DNA from: Cytophagales bacterium
GTDB lineage: Bacteria; Bacteroidota; Bacteroidia; Cytophagales; Cyclobacteriaceae
Direction: 5' to 3'
DNA: 8,516 bases
Assembly: GCA_003504855.1 (NCBI GenBank)
Contig: DNZD01000124.1
Location: forward strand, 1-8,516
In this document: in pieces, positions 5,955 through 8,516 of the stretch
Position numbering within the stretch: position 1 is the first letter of the stretch
How the letters are laid out: every line of letters begins with the position of its first letter
Program-made: the position numbers and the translations under genes
The notes under the pieces: generated by a model
What the model saw: the letters and a program-made list of their open reading frames with translations, nothing else
What the model was told of the DNA's origin: nothing
Databases searched by the model: none

Positions 5955-6045
5955 ATACCGGTAAACTACCTTTTCCCGCCGCTTGTCCCTGTGTGTTGTA
6001 ACCCTGGACATCGTTTTTGAGTAAACGGTTTCTATACCTGATTGT
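5955..6045. other. intergenic region between kinase and permease, 91 bases
   Basis: It contains TTGTAACC at 5996-6003 and a T-run ending in TTTG at 6014-6019. I found no credible -33/-7 pair with proper spacing and no terminator hairpin with a T-tract. The permease could be read through from the kinase operon or have its own undetected promoter here. Confidence 0.5.
5996..6003 (+). repeat. TTGTAACC motif, copy 3
   Basis: Exact octamer 42 bases before the ATG of the permease gene, in the kinase-permease gap. Confidence 0.4.
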
Positions 6046-7902
6046 ATGCTGCAAAACTTCTTCAAGACGGCCATTCGGAATATGTTGAAACACAAGATAT
6101 ATGCTGTGATCAACTTTATAGGCCTTACGATGGGCATGGGACTCATCCTCCTGATATTGGCCTATGTCCGCAGTGAGAATAGTTTTGATCAGTTTCAGGA
6201 AAAGGGAGACCGGTTGTACCGGATCGCGTATACAGCACCAAACGGTATGCGCATTGCTGCAAGTCCGCCGCCCATCGCGCCCCTGATGACTGAGTTTTTT
6301 CCTGATGTGGAGTTAGCGGCCCGGGTATATAACAGGAATGTGAGTATTTCTCATCCCGAAGGACAAGAGGGTGCTTCTTTTGAAGAGTCCGGCGTTTTCT
6401 TTGTTGACTCGGCGCTGGCCAGGATGTTTACTTTTCAGTTGATTGCCGGTTCACTTGATCGGGCCTTGGTAGATCCCTTTACATTGATCATCACCGATGA
6501 GATGGCCACCAAGTATTTCGGCGACAAGAACCCATTGGGTGAATCATTGATTTTTGGTGGTAAACATGCGTTCCGGATTACGGCGGTGGTCAAAGATTTT
6601 CCGCAAACTTCGCATCTCCGGTTTCATATGATGGCGCCGTTTGAAAACATGTTCGACATGGAGAGTGATGAAACGGCAGAGCGCATGAGAAAGAACCTCG
6701 CTACTAATTTTGTGATCAGCCACTCGTACACCTATGTGTTGCTCAAGCCGGGCGGAGATCCGCAAAATGTTGACAGCACGATGTCTGCCTTTTTGGATAA
6801 ATATTGCCCGCCAAATCGCCGTGTGGGCCAGGTCTTTACGCTGATGGCGGTACCAGACATTCACCTGAAGTCAACGCTACTGTCTGAACCTTCTGTCACC
6901 AACACAACAGCCAACCTGTATATTTTTATTGCCATCGGGTTGTTGACGCTATTGATTGCTTGTAGCAACTACGTCAATCTGAGCACGGCCCAATCGCTTA
7001 CACGGATCAAGGAGATTGGTATTCGCAAGATACTCGGCTCCGCTAAAGGACATTTGATTGGCCAGTTTCTCGCGGAGAGTTTCTTGTTTTGTGGTTTTGC
7101 CTTTGTTCTGGCGTACGGTGTTTTTTACCTCGGGTTACCGCTGATGAATCAATTTACCGGAAGAGAGATTGTATTTTCAGAAGCAGTGGATATGACCCTC
7201 ATTGTTGCATCCATTGGCGTATTGGTGGCAGTAACGGTTCTTGCCGGTGGATATCCGGCCTGGTTCATCTCCACATTTAATTCAGTTGCTTCCCTGAAAG
7301 GGGCCGCTGCGCCTGGCGGAAGTAATGTCCTTCGTAAGTCGCTGGTTGTTTTTCAGTTGATGGTGGCCTGCATGCTGCTTTCGGGTTCACTGATGTTGAT
7401 GAAGCAGATGCAATTTCTGCAGGATCAACCGTTGGGTTTTCAACAGGAACACATCATTACGGTGCCACTGGCCAGCCAAAACCTGAATGCTATTTTTTCA
7501 AGGGCCGATAGTACGTATCGAAGCAGGTTGCAGACCTTTCGCGACCAGATTGAAATGAAAGCTGGCGTGAAAAGTACGGCAGCCTCTTCAGGTATTCCAG
7601 GTTTGGGCACCGTTTACCGGGGTACTATCCCGGAAGGATTTACCCAGGAAGACAACCTGTTCATTGCCGACCTCGCGGTGGACTATGATTTCTTGAAGAC
7701 CTATGACCTCACCATCAAAGCGGGCCGGGCGTTTAGCAAGGAATATGGTACCGACGAAAAGGAAGCTTATATCGTTAATGAAACTGCAGTTCGCGAATTC
7801 AAATGGGGAACGCCGGAAGCAGCCTTGGGGAAGACCATTAACCGGGAAGGTAAACTGGGCAAGGTGGTAGGCGTGGTGAATGATTTCTCCATGGCCACCT
7901 GA
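6046..7902 (+). CDS. ABC transporter permease (FtsX/MacB-like), N-terminal part, ended by in-frame TGA
   Basis: 618 residues that open like the long Bacteroidota FtsX-type permeases: MLQNFFKTAIRNMLKHK, then TM1 about 20-41, a large periplasmic MacB-type core domain about 42-288, and a first FtsX domain with TM2 about 290-310, TM3 about 338-362 and TM4 about 383-407. Between TM2 and TM3 lies the coupling segment RIKEIGIRKILGSAKGHLIG, which in this family contacts the ATPase. TM5 (about 429-452) starts the second half, and the second periplasmic domain breaks off at residue 618 in GVVNDFSMAT. Such proteins export or extract lipids, peptides or drugs, or transmit force across the membrane, together with a separate ATPase; none is encoded in this window. 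Alone this fragment lacks the last three membrane segments and is unlikely to work. No Shine-Dalgarno sequence precedes the ATG. Confidence 0.9.
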   Translation: MLQNFFKTAIRNMLKHKIYAVINFIGLTMGMGLILLILAYVRSENSFDQFQEKGDRLYRIAYTAPNGMRIAASPPPIAPLMTEFFPDVELAARVYNRNVSISHPEGQEGASFEESGVFFVDSALARMFTFQLIAGSLDRALVDPFTLIITDEMATKYFGDKNPLGESLIFGGKHAFRITAVVKDFPQTSHLRFHMMAPFENMFDMESDETAERMRKNLATNFVISHSYTYVLLKPGGDPQNVDSTMSAFLDKYCPPNRRVGQVFTLMAVPDIHLKSTLLSEPSVTNTTANLYIFIAIGLLTLLIACSNYVNLSTAQSLTRIKEIGIRKILGSAKGHLIGQFLAESFLFCGFAFVLAYGVFYLGLPLMNQFTGREIVFSEAVDMTLIVASIGVLVAVTVLAGGYPAWFISTFNSVASLKGAAAPGGSNVLRKSLVVFQLMVACMLLSGSLMLMKQMQFLQDQPLGFQQEHIITVPLASQNLNAIFSRADSTYRSRLQTFRDQIEMKAGVKSTAASSGIPGLGTVYRGTIPEGFTQEDNLFIADLAVDYDFLKTYDLTIKAGRAFSKEYGTDEKEAYIVNETAVREFKWGTPEAALGKTINREGKLGKVVGVVNDFSMAT

Positions 7903-7923
7903 ACAACACCCATAGGCGCTCTG

Positions 7924-8484
7924 GTGATGGAGATAGACGCCAATCAATGGAATACCCTGAATGTCCGTTTTACCGACCAGGATGTGAACACCACCCTGGA
8001 TCAGATCGCCGAAACCTGGAACCAGCTTTTTCCGGAGAAGTCCTTTGAGTATAGTTTCCTGGACACCACCATTCAGCAGCAGTACACCAACGACAGGAAT
8101 TTTGGAAAAATCATTCAAAGTTTCACCCTGATTGCGATCATCATTAGTTGCCTGGGAGTTTATGGCCTGGTGCTTTTTGTGGTACAACGAAAGGTAAAAG
8201 AGATCGGGGTAAGAAAGGTGTTAGGTGCCCATGCGACGGGTATCGTAAAGTTGATCTATGCAGAATTTTTTGTGCTCTACCTGGTGGGCTTTGTTTTGGC
8301 CGTCCCTGTTTCCTATTACTTTATCGATCAATGGCTTGGCAAATTCACGTATCATGCCCCCATTGAGGTATTTACTTTTGTGATCAGCTTCTTGCTGGTA
8401 CTTACCGTGATGTCGCTTACCATTTCCTACCAGGCAATCAAAGCTTCGCTCGCAAATCCGGTTCATTCACTTCGCTCAGAATAA
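7924..8484 (+). CDS. ABC transporter permease (FtsX/MacB-like), C-terminal part
   Basis: 186 residues counted from the first ATG after the stop. About 55 residues finish the second periplasmic domain (TWNQLFPEKSFEYSFLD is typical), then come three membrane segments at about 62-88, 117-141 and 152-172. Between the first two lies the second coupling segment KVKEIGVRKVLGAHATGIVKLI, the partner of the one in the N-terminal part. The ending NPVHSLRSE is the usual end of these permeases. The ATG at 7924 has no ribosome-binding site and lies inside a conserved domain, so separate translation as a working subunit is unlikely. Confidence 0.85.
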   Translation: MMEIDANQWNTLNVRFTDQDVNTTLDQIAETWNQLFPEKSFEYSFLDTTIQQQYTNDRNFGKIIQSFTLIAIIISCLGVYGLVLFVVQRKVKEIGVRKVLGAHATGIVKLIYAEFFVLYLVGFVLAVPVSYYFIDQWLGKFTYHAPIEVFTFVISFLLVLTVMSLTISYQAIKASLANPVHSLRSE

Positions 8485-8499
8485 TCAAACCTATATCCT

Positions 8500-8516
8500 A
8501 TGAATCTGAAATTCTC
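8500..8516 (+). CDS. probable start of a further gene, cut by the window end
   Basis: An ATG 15 bases after the permease stop opens MNLKF and runs off the window. The short spacing fits an operon partner, for example another permease or an exported protein, but five codons cannot identify it or prove that it is a gene. Confidence 0.4.

Larger units (their letters stand above)
6046..8484 (+). pseudogene. full-length FtsX/MacB-like permease frame broken by one nonsense codon
   Basis: The N- and C-terminal parts lie in the same reading frame and join without loss: TGA at 7900-7902 is codon 619 of an 812-codon frame, close to the roughly 800-residue length of the family. Homologous motifs run through the break, of the type GVVxDFxxxSLxxxIxPLxxxI, here GVVNDFSMAT-stop-TTPIGALVMEI. 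The stop sits where relatives usually have Leu, and one base change (TTA to TGA) would explain it. No other stop or frameshift is visible, so the lesion is either very recent or a sequencing or assembly error. Recoding is unlikely: TGA is the natural stop of the ankyrin gene here, Trp is TGG, and this family is not known to contain selenocysteine. Confidence 0.8.

Noticed and set aside
6014..6040. TTTTTGAG ... TATACC as a promoter for the permease
   Set aside because: The spacing is only about 10-13 bases and the -7 match is poor.
5821..6146. Two overlapping minus-strand frames (90 and 103 codons) across the kinase-permease gap
   Set aside because: Both overlap the conserved G2 box of the kinase and TM1 of the permease in antisense; no domain is recognisable.
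7900..7902. TGA read as selenocysteine or tryptophan
   Set aside because: The family is not known to use selenocysteine, TGG is used for Trp here, and TGA properly ends the ankyrin gene at 1632-1634.
7588..8187. 199-codon open frame on the minus strand opposite the permease
   Set aside because: It spans both halves of a clear permease reading frame, has no recognisable domain and a composition typical of an antisense shadow.

Overview
The window looks like an ordinary chromosomal segment from a member of the Bacteroidota, most likely a Cytophagales-type bacterium. This is inferred from three things: an FtsX/MacB-type permease of the long form typical of that phylum, almost no Shine-Dalgarno sequences before the starts, and one candidate promoter resembling the Bacteroidota TTG / TAnnTTTG type. 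No rRNA, tRNA, CRISPR array, insertion sequence or phage gene is visible. Coding density is very high: the internal gaps between genes total only about 350 bases.

Left part (1-2709): the 3' end of thiL (thiamine-monophosphate kinase); a small uncharacterised gene on the minus strand that abuts it tail to tail with no spacer; a secreted ankyrin-repeat protein on the plus strand; an acyl-carrier-protein phosphodiesterase (AcpH family) on the minus strand whose end overlaps the ankyrin gene by 16 bases; and, divergent from it, a TerB-like helical protein.

Middle part (2767-5954): a probable three-gene operon. It begins with a Leu-rich signal peptide protein that I read as four consecutive OB-like beta-rich units. 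This is followed 11 bases later by an OmpR-family response regulator, and then by its sensor kinase, which starts on TTG directly after the regulator's TAA stop in the same reading frame. A plausible promoter containing an imperfect palindrome and a direct repeat sits immediately before the first gene. The OB-like protein is the best candidate for something undescribed, possibly an extracytoplasmic partner of the kinase.

Right part (6046-8516): an 812-codon FtsX/MacB-like ABC permease gene interrupted by a single in-frame TGA at codon 619, and the first codons of a further gene at the right edge. No ATPase subunit lies in the window. The two-component system next to an export-type permease suggests, but does not prove, an envelope-stress or efflux function.

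Two points cut across the window. The hexamer GTAACC occurs in four of the six gaps between genes, three times as TTGTAACC. Three genes also carry one suspicious change each at a diagnostic place: GGDTT to GGATT in ThiL, RR to RT in a Tat-like signal, and the nonsense codon in the permease. These could be real decay or sequence error.
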